Assembly: GCA_008360955.1 (NCBI GenBank)
Contig: LUCM01002853.1
Coordinates: forward strand, 158,304-222,303
DNA from: Fasciolopsis buskii
Taxonomy: Eukaryota > Platyhelminthes > Trematoda > Plagiorchiida > Fasciolidae
Length of the DNA stretch: 64,000 bases
Reading direction: 5' to 3'
The notes below the pieces were generated by a model that had not been told where the DNA came from, did no database searches, and saw only the letters and a list, made by a program, of their open reading frames with translations. Positions 47,701-60,764 of the stretch are shown here, piece by piece. The position numbers and the translations under genes were made by a program. The stretch's first letter is position 1; the number at the start of each line of letters is the position of its first letter.

Positions 47701-50428
47701 CTATCAAAGATCTTCTGCCAGTTAGTGTGCCTTCGATAGGAAAAAATTTTCCCGCGGCTTATTTACTTCATCAAGCTCGAGGAGATTTGCAATTTCGTTT
47801 TCGATATAGCGAAATTCAGTAACCTCCCTCCCCATGGGAAACTTATCTTCATTTAATCATTCGTGTAGCATCCATTTGGCATCCGGCAAACTCAGCTGCA
47901 CGCGGTTAGATCTAAGTCTAACACGGGGCAATAGGGGCCGCGGGTGGTTTTACATTTCTCAGTATTATCATTGCACAAATTCGGCGGTGAGTTGGAAAGG
48001 AAATTTCGCCTTCGGTTTTCAATCAAATATGTAAATAAAACATTTCTCAAAATTTAGACGGCCCTGGAAGAATTGAGTGGCCAGCAAATACTGCCATCAA
48101 GTACCATAGAGGAGCTTTAAGCAACGTGCAGATGTCTTTGCTGCGAGAACGAAAGCAATACCGAATTCGACGCTGAAAATGTCTAACTACTGTTGCACAG
48201 CAAAGTATACTATGGTACAGCTCACGGGGGACGGAGTTAGATGACATAATAAACCAAGAATAATTCAAGAGTGGGAACAGGAAGAGGAGCCTCGAAGATC
48301 CGCTGCGGAATGAGGATATAATAGAGAGTGGTGCTTGCATTTGATCATAATTTTAAGAGTCACTGCGTATAACCAAGCGGCTTTGGTGACCTGCCGCACA
48401 GGTCTTGCCGAGACCTAATCAACAACCGTCACATGAAGTATCGTCCAGCAGCTGAAGATCATTTTTTACCTCATGCATCACAAAATTTGAGACCCTGGGC
48501 GTTAAATTCCCCACTGAATAATCGTACCTTTGACAACGATTTAGGTTGGGATACGTAATATGAAACAAACTGTAGAGCTAAACGTGCTAGCACCCGACGT
48601 ATGTCAAGTTGTGACCATGCCACTATACTCAAGATAACATCTTCACTAAATTTTATTCAAATGCAATACGGATCTTTCGGAAAACCTGCCACTTTCTTAT
48701 GGTTTCTATTTTGTTAATATCAGAGACTATCCCCCTTTGTCTGACGGATAAAGGATTCTTTTCTTTTATTCGTGTCAGGCTGAACAGCTTGTAAGAATAT
48801 AGGGAAGTCGGACAGCATTTTGAAAAAGTTCCTGCCATAAATGCAATCTCTGTAGATGTTTTACCGGTTGTGACCTGTGCATCCAGTAACAAAAATACTA
48901 GGCTGTCAAGTTAGCAAACCCAAAATGTTTCACTACTAGAAGGGATAATTATGTTCCATACCCTATTATGTCATTAATCAAACCTAATATCGACTGACAC
49001 TTCATGAACTGTAATTTTTTCCTCTCCCTATCGGAGACAGAATGCATGAAATCTCGGCAAAATGTACCTCAGAACTAAGGAGAAGAACAACTGTTCTGAA
49101 CTCTTATCAGGAATATAGGTAATTATCTGTTCATTCTCGGATATAATTGGTTCCGCGCATAACAGGCACGCATCTGCCTTAGTTTATTTGCTTATATTAC
49201 GTAGATTGTCATTTTGCTTAGCATGAGACCCTTGGGGGCATGTTTAAACACAAAAATTTAAATTAAGCTATGTTCTACTCAGTTAATCACCGGGAGATCA
49301 AACTATTCTCAGCTCATTGGCTCATTGCCAAGATTATGTCGTAAGGGCAACAACTGACGCAACTAAATGCTTTTGAGGCAAGATCAACGTTAGTACCAGT
49401 CGAGATCTTTTTTAATATGATCAACAATAGCTATTAAACTCCAGTCGAGGTGGTTACCATGTCTAATTGTAAAGCAGAAAAAATCCCAAAATCCTTTTGA
49501 TATAAATCGTAAACCTTTTTCTACTTTATTAGGACTCCATTGTTTATGTTCATTTGAACTTTTCTTGACAATCAAATTCATATGTTTAACCGAACTCACT
49601 GCGCTTCACAGATAGACATAATAATGAAAGAGGCTTGGTAATACATTCGTGATATTGGTTGTAACTTGTGAATACCTCACAAGTGCTATGGCTTTTAGAA
49701 TAAAAGAAAAAAGAAATTTTTGGATGTATCACAACAACAGGTACCTGGATCTCTCCGGAATTTAGTTCCATTTGGAGCCCAATGATTATGCACAGCTGGG
49801 AAATACCGATAAAAAACCAAGAAATTACAATTCTCCTGTTATTTTGTTTTCGTCATTTCATCATGGATTTTGAATGATAACTCATTCAGAAACCAGCACT
49901 GAGGAAGGAGGTGAGCAAAACGATCCAGAAGATGATTGTGCGATCACGTCACAGACCTGGGGATAGTACAGACAGGAAAACAAAATGAGCAAAGACGGAA
50001 ACTGTTTAAAATCAATACAAACACTGATCATAGGCCACCGGGTGCAAATTGGTCAAACTTCTAGGGCATGGTGTTTGAGAAGGTCGGACATCAACGTAGT
50101 CTAGTCGGTCAAAGAACCCTAGTCATTAGTTGAAATGTACTATTCTGGATCACTTTCCTAGGTTGGGAATTAATAAGCAAGTGATGCTGACAAGCGCTTG
50201 AACAAACTTTACCCGAAAGTGAAAATTTCAAAAAGCGAAAATATAAGTATATAAATTACCATCTTGAGCTAGGGATACCAGTGGATAACACGCTTTGGCC
50301 ACTCGTGTCTATCGTAGGTTGTTCGGACTCAAATAATAACGAACGATGAATTTATGCCGTATCATGCTATTGAATAGCTCATTTTATTTCAATGGAGCAC
50401 AGTACTGAGCAGTACCAATTATCGATAG
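44800..50428. other. Stretch with no supported exon
   Basis: Several short frames only. A stop-free run near 47175-47258 ending at a GTATAC donor, and minus frames at 45375-45566 and 48047-48340, have no domain support. A further weak tRNA-like B box occurs near 46430. Confidence 0.35.
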
Positions 50429-50662
50429 CTGAAAATTACTCGCCCTAACCATGTTCGAAACAAACCAGGGAAAACTCGTGAACATTATAGCCAAGAAGAA
50501 CATGAAACCCTTCCGTCCTCGGTCGATCCATGTTCCGAGCTACTGAAAGCAAAACGGGAAGTGGATCTTCACCTGTTTGGGCGCAGCCTAAAAGTTGACG
50601 AGTCACGATACCCAAACATCGTCAGCAGAATGCAACCGTGTAAAAAACAAGTGAACCATTAA
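50429..50662 (+). CDS. Coding-like open stretch, unknown product
   Basis: Seventy-seven codons without a stop, lacking an early ATG, with composition typical of real protein: charged and helix-prone (SQEEHETLPSSVDPCSELLK, then AKREVDLHLFGRSLKVDES). It may be an exon beginning after an AG at 50428 and ending at a GTGAAC or GTGTAA donor near its end, though neither site is strong. It is 430 bases upstream of the candidate exon at 51091 on the same strand. Family not identified. Confidence 0.35.
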   Translation: MKITRPNHVRNKPGKTREHYSQEEHETLPSSVDPCSELLKAKREVDLHLFGRSLKVDESRYPNIVSRMQPCKKQVNH

Positions 50663-51090
50663 ACAAACCAAGTCTGGGGACAGAAAAAATCCACATGTTG
50701 AAGTTAAAATACAATCGGACGCGAACTGCTGTCCAGAATAAATTTATCACGATAATTAGTAAAGGACAGAATCCATATAGTTCAATTCGCTGTCTGATAC
50801 TCATAAACGGCGGAGCTTCAGTCCATTACCTTAATTTGCCGTCGAAATCTATCTTAACTTTTGTCCTCTATCTTCATGACGGTTTTTCTAAAACAGGAAT
50901 CTTCCTACCCCGTGTGTAAAATGATGACTATTTATACCGTATTTGACCGGAAGTGAAAAATTTCGAAACTGCGAGATCCATCATGGCAACCGCTTGGCCA
51001 TCGCCGGTAGTGATCCCGGAACATTCAAGTTTAAATGTCACGAACAAAGCAAACAATGCATCAAAACTGACTAAATGTTTCCTCGTGTAG

Positions 51091-51188
51091 GTACAGCTAC
51101 GGACCGACTGAGTCCCCACACTAAGGAGACTGCTGCCAAGAATAACGAAGGCGCCTCTGCGCTGACAAAACATCCTTTGGCACTCTCA
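51091..51188 (+). CDS. Probable small exon, unknown product
   Basis: The sequence ctgactaaatgtttcctcgtgtag supplies a branch-point-like and pyrimidine-rich acceptor, and the donor at 51189 is a perfect GTGAGT. The phase is 1 at the start and 0 at the end. The translation is polar and Thr/Lys/Ala-rich (TDRLSPHTKETAAKNNEG...). A stop-free run in another frame just upstream (50940-51089) also looks coding, so the local exon structure is uncertain. Confidence 0.4.
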
Positions 51189-51199
51189 GTGAGTGGGAC

Positions 51200-54090
51200 T
51201 GGTGAGCCATCGAGGACAATCAATTCATCACTGGAAACATGCTTAAACATAAGAACTTACTGGTGATATCGCTTGTTTTTCATTTACGTGGAGGGGTTGA
51301 AAAATGTCATGTCTGCTGGCATCTTTAATTTCATGTGAATCCGCTTATTTGTTAAACGTTTGCGAGAAGTAGGTTTGGCTAAATGGACCAGGTTTCGATG
51401 CACTGAATAGTTTCTGGGTGCTCTACTACGTGTGAGTCCCTCGATTAGAAGACCTGTCTCCAACCGGGAGAAAACCTCCCTTAGGTATTATGTTACGCAG
51501 TAGTGATATTCAACAGATTGATTACAACCATTCTGAACGATTGTGTCACAAACAAGTTTGAGCCATGATCGCTTAATTGATGTTCCAGCTCCATTAGGAG
51601 GACAGCAGATTTTACTCATAGATGAACTGGAACAAAAACTAAGGGAACATACAGTTTATCCAAGAGGGTTTTCACCAAGCAGATGATCACTGTTTTGGTG
51701 GCAGCGGTCTATGCATAAAGGGACGTGTACACATACATTCAATCGTAGACAAACTAGTAAAATAGTGACTGACTTGTAGAGAATATATTTCCTTCATTCA
51801 TATCAAATCTACAGTTTTGTGCCGTAGGATACCTGACTAATAGTAACAGTCATCACAATCCATTTCCAACGTCCCAGCAACTTGTCCGATGTCCAGTTCT
51901 CTCTTAATGACGCACATTTCTCCATCAGCGCCAAGCAAACAGACGGACAATCGGACAGTCATTCAATGCAGCAAAATTTTGCAATAACCAGACAGTACTA
52001 GTGCCCCTGTCGGAATAGCTCAAGGTCACGGTGTATGGGTGGTGCCCATGTACACTAATTGACCGACTGTGTACTGCGCCTCACTCACATCGTTTAACCG
52101 GATCGAGTCTCCAACTGACCGGACGGAGACCTAGTTACCAACACACCAACATAGAGATTTGCGCGCTGAAACCAATGTATACAACACGTGGGCACATATG
52201 CAAGACAGCAGATGCGGATAGGGGACGAAAGTGAATTCAGACTGCTTCCCAAAGCGTTGACATGCGCTCATTCACTCAGCCCGGACAGTCAGTCAGTCAG
52301 CCAGCAATCCACATGTGCATGCCCATGTATTTATTTATATTTATGTATGTCTCGTTGAGTGGTCGTACATACAATCGGCTGAATGTGACTCATTCACCCA
52401 TTATCGTCAGATCCACAGACGAAGCTACTCCTGTTTTGCCTATGCGATGCACCTGGCACAAAACCTCCCTTTCCATCGTGCGCAATGCCAAAATGGAATA
52501 GAAACATGAAGGTTTCGCATGGGGACCGATGAATATGGACTTGTCGGCAGGAAGATTCATTTAAAACTAATGCATCGCGGCGCCTAAGAGAAATTCATGT
52601 TACACAATTTTGGTGGTAATCTCCAAGCTTCCTAGAAAATTGTTGATTCATCAACGCGTAAATCTTTCGAAAGAGAACGGAAAATAGGGAAAACAGATGA
52701 GTCAACAGATTGATAGACCAATGAATAACTGGGATGCAGCTCGCATTCCCAAATTAAAAAGAGGACAAACAGGTTAACTTGATAGCCGCCGCATCGGCAA
52801 TCCCTAAACATTCACTGACATTAGTGACCGTTATGGTGACATCGTAAATTGCTCTTATAATTTCCTTATTTGGCGTCACGAAAGCAGCACCTATCTGCAG
52901 TGCTATCTGGTGCTCTGATTGGTGCTCTACTTGGTATAAGCACCTCCCGGAACAAACAGTGAACTAAAGAGCCAACAGGTCTATTCTATAATTATTACCT
53001 TAGTGGGTTTCACGTTTATTATTATTTATTTGGTTGGTTGTTATTATTAATAACCAAGGCACTTGATTCCCAATCAGTCGTCCCGAGTACGCGTCCCAGT
53101 TCTTGGGCAGCAATTCCTAACATAACTAATAGAACAATTTCTTTGGTTTTATAATGGTAATTTGAGGACCGGTAACCTTTGATGAATGATCTCATGAATG
53201 TTACTCACCTTTATGTGATTACCTAATAAAGGTACGTATGCACCGTCAGTCGATAACCGACTTTGATGAATTACGGAAATACACCAGGCGGGGCATAAAC
53301 ACGTAAATTACTTACTGGGATAAAGTGGCATTCATTCACTTTTATCACTCAACCACAGGAACTGCTTTCTTGTCGATCCACCCTACATCTAAACAAGTTT
53401 CGGCTATTTTCGGTTTGACCGTTTTGTAGTATTTTAGTGTTGCGAGTTAGTATTTTTGATCACAGCAGTTTTGTTCTGGCCTACTAATTGAAATCGATCT
53501 CCTATCGTAATTGTCAAAATGTCTACGCAATCGAATAACGGAACCATTGAGGAAATTAAGTAACCAAAAATTCTGCAAAACGTTCAGAAGTGCTCTTCAC
53601 AAAATAATCGCGTGAACCTGGAAATAAATCAAAACGCAGCAGTTGAAGCAAATCAGCGAAATAGGTCGAAATGATCTACTGGACAATACAGATTCTGATT
53701 TGCTTTTTAATTCAATCCAATTTTACTGATTCCAGCACCCGGGCCCAAACATTTTCGCGACGTGCTTATCTGTTCTACATCTAAAATATCGAAACACTAG
53801 CTCAGGACAAATCGGTCACTTTTTGTCCACTCTGTACTTGGATCGAACAGATTCTTAAGATAGAAATTTAAGACAATTTTAATAGCAGCCCAGGAACAAT
53901 GTCAACCAAGTAATTTGGCAGTGCATTATCTCCGATCAACCTGTTATGTAAAACCATTAGGACACTGAATGAGTTCATTTTTTACAGTCATCAGCCGTGC
54001 ACCAACGTGCTATGTTTCTGGCTAATATCTCACGCCAACACTGGTTCAAAGGAGAAAAAAGAACGAGAGGTGGTGAAAGATAAACTAAGT
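51200..54090. other. Stretch with nothing recognised
   Basis: Short frames near 52.0-52.5 kb overlap each other and lack splice context. TTATT-rich patches occur near 53.0 kb. Confidence 0.4.
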
Positions 54091-54099
54091 CAAAGAACT

Positions 54100-55300
54100 A
54101 TATAGCAGAGGAAATGTTTATAATTCAAGAGCACTACTGACAGTTGCACTGGGCCATATCAGAGACAATCTCGAACCGTCGCTTCGGAGGATTCCGTGGG
54201 CCCTAATCTGTAAGGGCCAGTCCACTGGCAAATGTTTTGCCATTTCATCCAGTGGCTTTCTCTCGACTCACCTCTAATCAATTGTCCATCCTTTAGAACA
54301 GCCTACAAAGAGGCGTTCGCACTGTGAGCATGCATAAAACAAGCCCCAACTACCCTAATCTTTCTGCATCCGGTGCCGTTCCAGGACCCAGCATCGCTGA
54401 GTTTCTCATGGAATTCTCCCACCATATCTCACCAATACTATGAAGACAACAGTGTTTAGACCTAACCAGCTCTCACACAAATGATGTTGACCGCGGAATC
54501 GATCTCACTGTTGTTGCTTAAGTCGGATCTCCGGTCGATAGCCGGACGTCATGCTGATGTCCTAGATGATAAACTGGACGAGTGTTAAACGAATCTTCTG
54601 AATACGCGAAGAGACTTCATTTGAAACACGATCACCAAGTGAGATACAGCAACCCATTTACTCAAATCGTCTTATCTCACCCGGTTTTTCCTTAGAAGGA
54701 CTACGTTCAGCTTCCAAACAACCCTGACCTGTAACAGTGATTTACACTTCCTTGTTTAATAACACAACGTCATCCTCATGTTGAATTTGAGACGATTTCC
54801 TGTCTGGACAAACATCACTACCACTGAATGATCGACGATCTTCAGTTGCTACACACCAGATGACAAAGTTGACAATGTGAACACCAAGTCAAACGTTGTG
54901 AAGACGAAAGAGGACTCCAAGTGAGCCGATAGGGATTTTGTGACAAAAATTTGTGTCCGCAAGAAGCAGACTTTTACTCAGTGTTCACAGTTGGTTGGCG
55001 ATTCCCTGGGGCAGACAACGGGCCTGTGATGTTCCGTTCCGTCTCTGCTAAGTTGAATGCATATTGCGGTATAGTAGGGATAAAGTGGCTCTTTTCGGTC
55101 TCAGGAGAACTGCTATCATTGATCGCATCACAGATATAACAGCAGATAGTGAAGCTTCAGTCGATTTCCATAGACCCGTAAGGAAATGCCCAGTCGAACT
55201 GCGCATAAATGACCGCTGAGTGGAGCCCAGTCTCACAGCACGCTGTAGGCTGGCACGTTCATCAAGACCCCAAAGCAGCATGACGACGAGCGCTGGAAAT
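54100..55300 (-). mobile_element. Degenerate RTE/CR1-type non-LTR retrotransposon fragment (reverse transcriptase)
   Basis: On the minus strand QHEDDVVLLN (54754-54780) stands where the RT catalytic YADDIVLL box should be. It is preceded by a NFVI...S..G.D... segment that matches the region just before that box. GDRVSNEVSSRIQK (about 54595-54636) matches the D.I..RI.KAR segment after it, and the order of further blocks is as in fluke RTE-type elements. QFDWAFPYGSMEID near 55190 matches the linker upstream of the RT, so the RT fingers are deleted. Stops and frameshifts are frequent and the copy is dead. Confidence 0.65.
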
Positions 55301-55424
55301 CTGATAGTTTGACACGTTTAGAGTTAAAAGAATGATCGGAGCTGTATGTGAACTAAAAAGAAGGACCTAAGAATTTGGGTCTTAAATGCGCGTTCTGGAA
55401 ACAACACAGATTTATTTTGTGTCA

Positions 55425-55825
55425 AGAATTTTGGCGACGACAGCTTGTTGCCTTACCTGGTTGAACGTGCAACTACCAAAAGCGGCCAAATGAAGTAAAT
55501 ATTTTGTCTCTTGTATTGCGTAGAAATTATTTCCCACCCTTCTACTAGTGTGTCCATCAGAAAAATTAGTCGAAAGACAATTCCTCCTGGCGTCTTGTGT
55601 GGTCCAAATATGGAAAGAAAGGCAGCTGGTAAGATTCCGCACAGGAACGGTACCGGAGGCATTTGGATGAGCGATACTTAGTTTCTAACACACTGTGGTA
55701 GTTTTCCTTGGGGAAACCTACCTGCGGCCTTTTAATCAAAAGCTTGACCCAAAAGGCAGTGGGGAGTAAGTCCGACAAAGGATTTTTGGACAGTGGCATG
55801 CCCACTGTCTAGCCATTTTTAAAAA
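55425..55825 (-). repeat. Dispersed repeat, copy 2
   Basis: Reverse-complement relative of about 5965-6425, with the same order of conserved blocks (cactgtccaaaaatcc, the segment translating as LLHLAAFGSCTFNQVRQQAV, and gaacgcgcat). It lies just upstream, in the same orientation, of the RTE-type fragment at 54.1-55.3 kb and may be part of that element's 5' region. Its end carries an 8-bp stem with a 5-base loop (55789-55809, gacagtgg-catgc-ccactgtc). Confidence 0.6.
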
Positions 55826-55829
55826 CCAC

Positions 55830-56838
55830 CTGCAGCCAGTTCCTTTGTGCCTCAAATGGACTGGGAACCCGAGGAAAGACTATTTTGAGTCAACTTTGTT
55901 TAGCCACTAAGTTGTGCAAATTCACTGATGGACGGGTGCCCAAATATGTCAATCCGGACTTCAGCAAGTCTTCCTGAACCAGGATGGACGGTTCATTAAT
56001 CCTCTCGGAGGTCTCCCTGTATCTTTGTTCCTGTATCATCTTCCTATGGCTGCACTGGCGACTTGGATGGGCACAGGTACTTCAGAAGTTTATTCCCACC
56101 ACGGATACACCCAAACAATCGCGGTGACACTTTACAAGAGTGTGACTTCACCCAAACCCTGTCATTTTGGGACGCCATTGAGCCACCTGGTATTTCGAAG
56201 TTGGAAAACTATGGGCTTCTACACACAGTCCCGTTGACTCATAACTGCACACTAACTTGTTAAGTACGCATTGTATTATTATACAATATCCTGAGACTGG
56301 TGATTAGTTCTCATTCAGGACTATGACAGCTCTGCCTCAGGCTTTCGGAGGCTTGCAGATCTGCTATATGACGGAAAGAACTGAACAGCCGAACATCAGG
56401 CAAACAACGAAATGAATTTTAGAGTGGTAACTTTTATGTTTCCAGTTTGTATGAATTCAAAATGGAAATAGCTATGCGTTACCCATATTCATGGTTTCCT
56501 CTGACTCAAGTAAACTGTTGTCAATATACCAAGGTAGCCAGAATCGTTTGTATGTGTATTTCTCTTTAATCGGATAAGAAGAGTAGAGCTTTCAGTCAAA
56601 CGTTCTTTTCACAGTGGCGATCGTGCTGTCATTTTCTATCGAATCAGAATGATTGAAAACACGTGCGTTTGTACAGTTAGACTGTGTTCCGTGTGTTGGC
56701 TGCAGCAGTATCTTATCTTTTCCCGCCTGTGTAGGTCCACTCCCTATTCCCGTTGGATATTCACTCTTTTTATATAAACGTGTAACTCTGGGGAACGGAA
56801 GCGATCAGTGAGGCTTGCCTTGCTGTTTAACGCTGAAC

Positions 56839-56875
<37 letters not shown>

Positions 56876-58093
56876 GTGATAATGATGATGTTCTTTTCAC
56901 AAGGCCTCATAGTCATTCGCTGGTCTGCTTTCAACGCCCCAAACGGACAGATACAGTTCCATTTTGCTTGACATCCACGTAGTCATCTATTTCACAAAAT
57001 CCGTAAGGAAGCTCGTTGATCTGATTTTTGTCATTTTGCATGTTGAAAGTGGATTTGACTAGTCTTTCCTATATTCCGATCACCTAAGCATTAGAAGAAT
57101 TTTACTATCTAATAACCCCGTTGTGGGAATAGTTGTGGCGAATTTTTTATGACGTGCTTCACGTGTGACTGTTGCGGAAGCCGCATGCCACTATAGTCGC
57201 CAGAGACGGGGGGAACCGCCAACCGTGACCCTGTGGCTAGGAGTGGCACAGAATCACATAAGGCCATATACTACCCACTGAAACAGCAGAAGAAAAAATG
57301 TGCATGTGAATCCTGGAAGCATACCGTTTATGAAGCCAAACCTTAGAACCATATTTACCGATTTGGTAGGAAAAATGCCGCCAGGTGTTTGGTAATATTT
57401 TTTTCTTGGTGTCCTGAATCCTACTCCGGTAGTTAATCTTTATCGTCGAAATGAAATAAGGTCAACATGCATGTGAAAGATAGGTATGAAAATGTACCAG
57501 CTGGGATTTCGTTTAGCACCTATGATGCACGCGGAAATTTGTGCTCAAACGACTGCTTAAGAAATTCTATTTTATCACTTTGCACATTGATTTACTCAAA
57601 TTAAACTAGGTGACAAATGAGATAGTTGAACGGAGTGAAATCTACTAGCACGCATTTCAGTAAACGTAGCTTTTACGTCACGAAATTATTAACCACTACT
57701 TTTCCTATTGATATTATTTATCACTGAAGGGCATCGGTTCGATTTTTGCGAAAACCTGCCTGATCATGAGAAAACTTGGGGGCTGATGACAATCGGAGTC
57801 AAGTCATTCTAAAACTGCAACTTGCTCAAAATGCAATTACATTTCGTGATCCTAATGGAAAACACAACATTTGGACACATTTTGGGTTGCTGATTCTCTT
57901 TTGTGTTCGAGCTATACCGTGCCGCATCTTGGCTGCTCATCGATGACCAAATTTACGGACGGCCATCGGAGAAATACGTGAAAAACCTCCCAGATCAGAT
58001 GACATTTCTAAATGTATCATTCTCATTTCATGCACTTATGCTACCATTGATTGTCTTATTTCAATTGCTGACACATAAATAATGATTCCACAG
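55830..58093. other. Stretch with a GAT microsatellite, otherwise nothing recognised
   Basis: Short frames at 56025-56263 without support. A GC-richer patch near 57170-57240 resembles no element that I can name. Confidence 0.4.
56839..56890. repeat. (GAT)n microsatellite
   Basis: About 13 GAT triplets with two interruptions (ggtgat, aatgat) near the right end. Confidence 0.9.
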
Positions 58094-58295
58094 GATTCAC
58101 AATAAAATACAATAGACCAAATGGTCATCAACCAATTCGACTACTTCGTAAAACCCAATGTGATATGGCAACGCTCCCAACCACCTTAGGTCCCCCAAAA
58201 TTCTTCGGTATTCAAAGAGCTGATGGGTATTTGACTCAGAACAATGGTTGTGCATTCAAGTTTATTGAAAACGACAATTTTCGAACCAATTCCAA
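58094..58295 (+). CDS. Probable internal exon, unknown product
   Basis: A well-formed acceptor (attgctgacacataaataatgattccacag, with a branch-point-like ctgac) and a donor GTAAGG at 58296 bracket 202 open bases, phase 1 at the start and phase 2 at the end. The translation is convincingly protein-like and not low-complexity: KYNRPNGHQPIRLLRKTQCD, then PPKFFGIQRADGYLTQNNG, then CAFKFIENDNF. I do not recognise the family. It could belong to the same + strand gene as 44529-44773 and 51091-51188, but intermediate exons would be needed to make the phases agree. Confidence 0.5.
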
Positions 58296-60539
58296 GTAAG
58301 GAGAATGTGGTCGACTGCTGCGTGCCAACCACCCTGTTTGACCAGTCAGCTACGTTGGCGACAGTCACACTGTCTACATGCGTACGAACACGAACTCGCT
58401 CACTCAAATCAGTTGAGGTTTGCTCACTCAGCTGCATTCGAGGGGAATAACCTTGTTTCTCTCTACTGCGATAAGTGCGAAATCCTGTGAAGAGTTTCCC
58501 ACGGCTTGACGAACACTTCTGAACTGAGAGCTATGCTCTTGATTCACTCCTAATTCTTGGATAGAATTCTCTTATTCGGGACCCGTTAGGGATTTTGCGG
58601 TACTGGCCACATAAGTGTGCAAATTCTCCATGGTATAAGGTTGATCTAATTGGCATAAAGTTACTCGCAAGGTCGAACGATGCAAAACTTTCGTCAAAAG
58701 GCTTGGACGCATAGTTAAGAATAATACGCAAATAAGTTGTAGTTGACTATCTTAAATTTAAGCTACGGGTGCTGGTAAAAGTGCCGCCTAGACGAACAAA
58801 TAAAATACCGGCGATGGGCCAATTATTGCAGAACAACAAACTTGGCAGCGGGTTCCGGTATTTGTCAATGCGAGGGGATAGGTCCGGTTTGGCAAAAGAC
58901 CTAAGAAGAAGGAAAGGTTAATGCCGCATAGCATCGTCAAATGGGTATCATGAGCAATTGTTCTCGTACAGACCATTACTAGAAAGCAATAAATAGGCAA
59001 ACGAGGCACAAATTTATGAAAGAAAATTGTAGGTCCAAGGAAATGGGATCGAGACTAGCCGTGAATGGCAAACCCTAAAAGGCGGTAAAGTAACAGTTAC
59101 ATATCGACATAGAAGAAGGCTAAGAAAACCCTCATTTATCAACGAATGTAATTTTGCTAAAAAAAGATAATCAAATGAAGCGAGTAACAGGCATTGGAGA
59201 AGAAAGTTTTCAGTCAAAAACACTTAATGCGTGATAGCTGTGCGTAGTATGTTGATAACACATTAATGGTGTGAAGTCAACCACGGGGTCACCTGCACCC
59301 TATAATGGTTATTCATTGGCACATTAGTCTACAGGCTGAAGTGGAAATGCTAATATACACCACACCCGTTGATCTGTCAAAAACCGTTGGGTGAACCGCT
59401 TGACTTAGGAGCAAACATAACCGAATTAATTCCGATCAAAGTGACCAAGATTATGAGGTTAATGAGGTGTTTGTTCGGCAAAAATTCAAATGTGAATTAC
59501 TGGTCAAGAGAAAATGAGCCTTTGTATTGAGATTGCTGCTGTGCAAATTCTGATACGACGTGCGGAAATGATGCTTTCGATTCATCCACCCTAGCATCCG
59601 CTGATTAGTCCTTTGATTAAAGAACGTTCTGTCATGGCGCGAAAAAAATAAGAGGCCCGTTCATTTTCGGTAGCGCGAAGTGCAAACTTTACAACAGATG
59701 GAGATGGAGTGTCAACTAATAGGCCATTGAAGTGGAAATCCACTATCTTTAGATCATATAAAAACTTGGGAGCTTTGTTTATTTATTCTTAGTGAATTAT
59801 TCCGGTTACCAATAAAAAAGGGCCTTAGTTATTAACATTTGTTGTTCTCGAAACTCTGTAAATTTCATCGTGTGTAGATAGTAAGTCTCATTATTCACAG
59901 GGTAAATAACACTATCAAAGGGTAATTAAACTACCAGACGCTAAAGTAACCATGTGATTAAAAGAACGGGTAATTCAAATGTTACGAGCAATCAGTTAGA
60001 CAAATGAATGTGAAAGTCTAACTGGATAGAATGAGCTGAGTTTAGTTGGGTTGAACGAATCCAGAGACTTGCCTGTCTGTGGCTTCCAACATTCGATAGC
60101 AGCCAAACAACCATTAAGGAGAAAGATGTGGGCAGACTATGGCTCAAACATGGATGGAGTCCCAATTCAGTTGACTAGACTGGCCTTTTCGATCTTGCTC
60201 TCCTCACTGTTCGTTATGTAGTAACTACGATAGGTGAGTACAAGTTCATGAAAACTGTTAAACTGGGCAATCAGCCTTTGCAGTCGGAATGGAAAGAAAA
60301 CAGCTACATCTGCAAATCACTTCCAATAAAGAATAAATTGGCGCAGCCTACCGTGAACAAACTAAGCGTTCTCAAAAAAAGCACTGCACAAGGCCTGCTG
60401 AAATGAGAAAAATTAGTATTTCTGGACGTGAAAACCATGACCGTCCTAAAGTTCTGTTTATTTAAATTAACAATGTTGAGACATTTTATAGGGTTCTGAT
60501 AGCTGAGCTTAGCATTTAGATCCCCAACTGAGGTGGCAT
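58296..60539. other. Stretch with nothing recognised
   Basis: Includes overlapping short minus frames at 58531-59223. The 83-codon minus frame at 58186-58437 overlaps the + strand exon and is treated as its shadow. Confidence 0.4.
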
Positions 60540-60760
60540 TGTCAGTGCACTGACGAATTTCCATTTGACCGCTGTTTTTGTGTCTGTTTTACCATTGGTT
60601 GGATGAGTAAGCTACATGAAACTTCGCCAGGCAATAAACAACGCTCGCGACCATCAAAGAACCATTGGTCTTTCATAGGATGGGCTCGTGCTCCCCAAAT
60701 TTGCAGCTGAGAAGCAACAGCACTAAAACTTGGGTTGCTATCGCCAGCCAAGCATTACTG
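60540..60760 (-). mobile_element. Possible RTE-type endonuclease fragment
   Basis: MAGDSNPSFSAVASQLQIWG at the start of a 69-codon minus frame resembles the AGD.NA..G......LG.. motif of the apurinic-type endonuclease of RTE elements, and the following sequence can be aligned loosely with the next block. The catalytic GDxN is recognisable (GDSN). It lies downstream, not upstream, of the RT fragment at 61.6-63.5 kb in element orientation, so it belongs to a separate copy. Confidence 0.4.
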
Positions 60761-60764
60761 TGCA

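Noticed and set aside
55048..55281. 77-codon minus-strand frame as a gene
   Set aside because: It lies inside the degenerate RTE-type fragment, and another frame of the same stretch matches the element's linker.
58186..58437. 83-codon minus-strand frame
   Set aside because: It overlaps the + strand exon 58094-58295, which has consensus splice sites on both sides; treated as a shadow.
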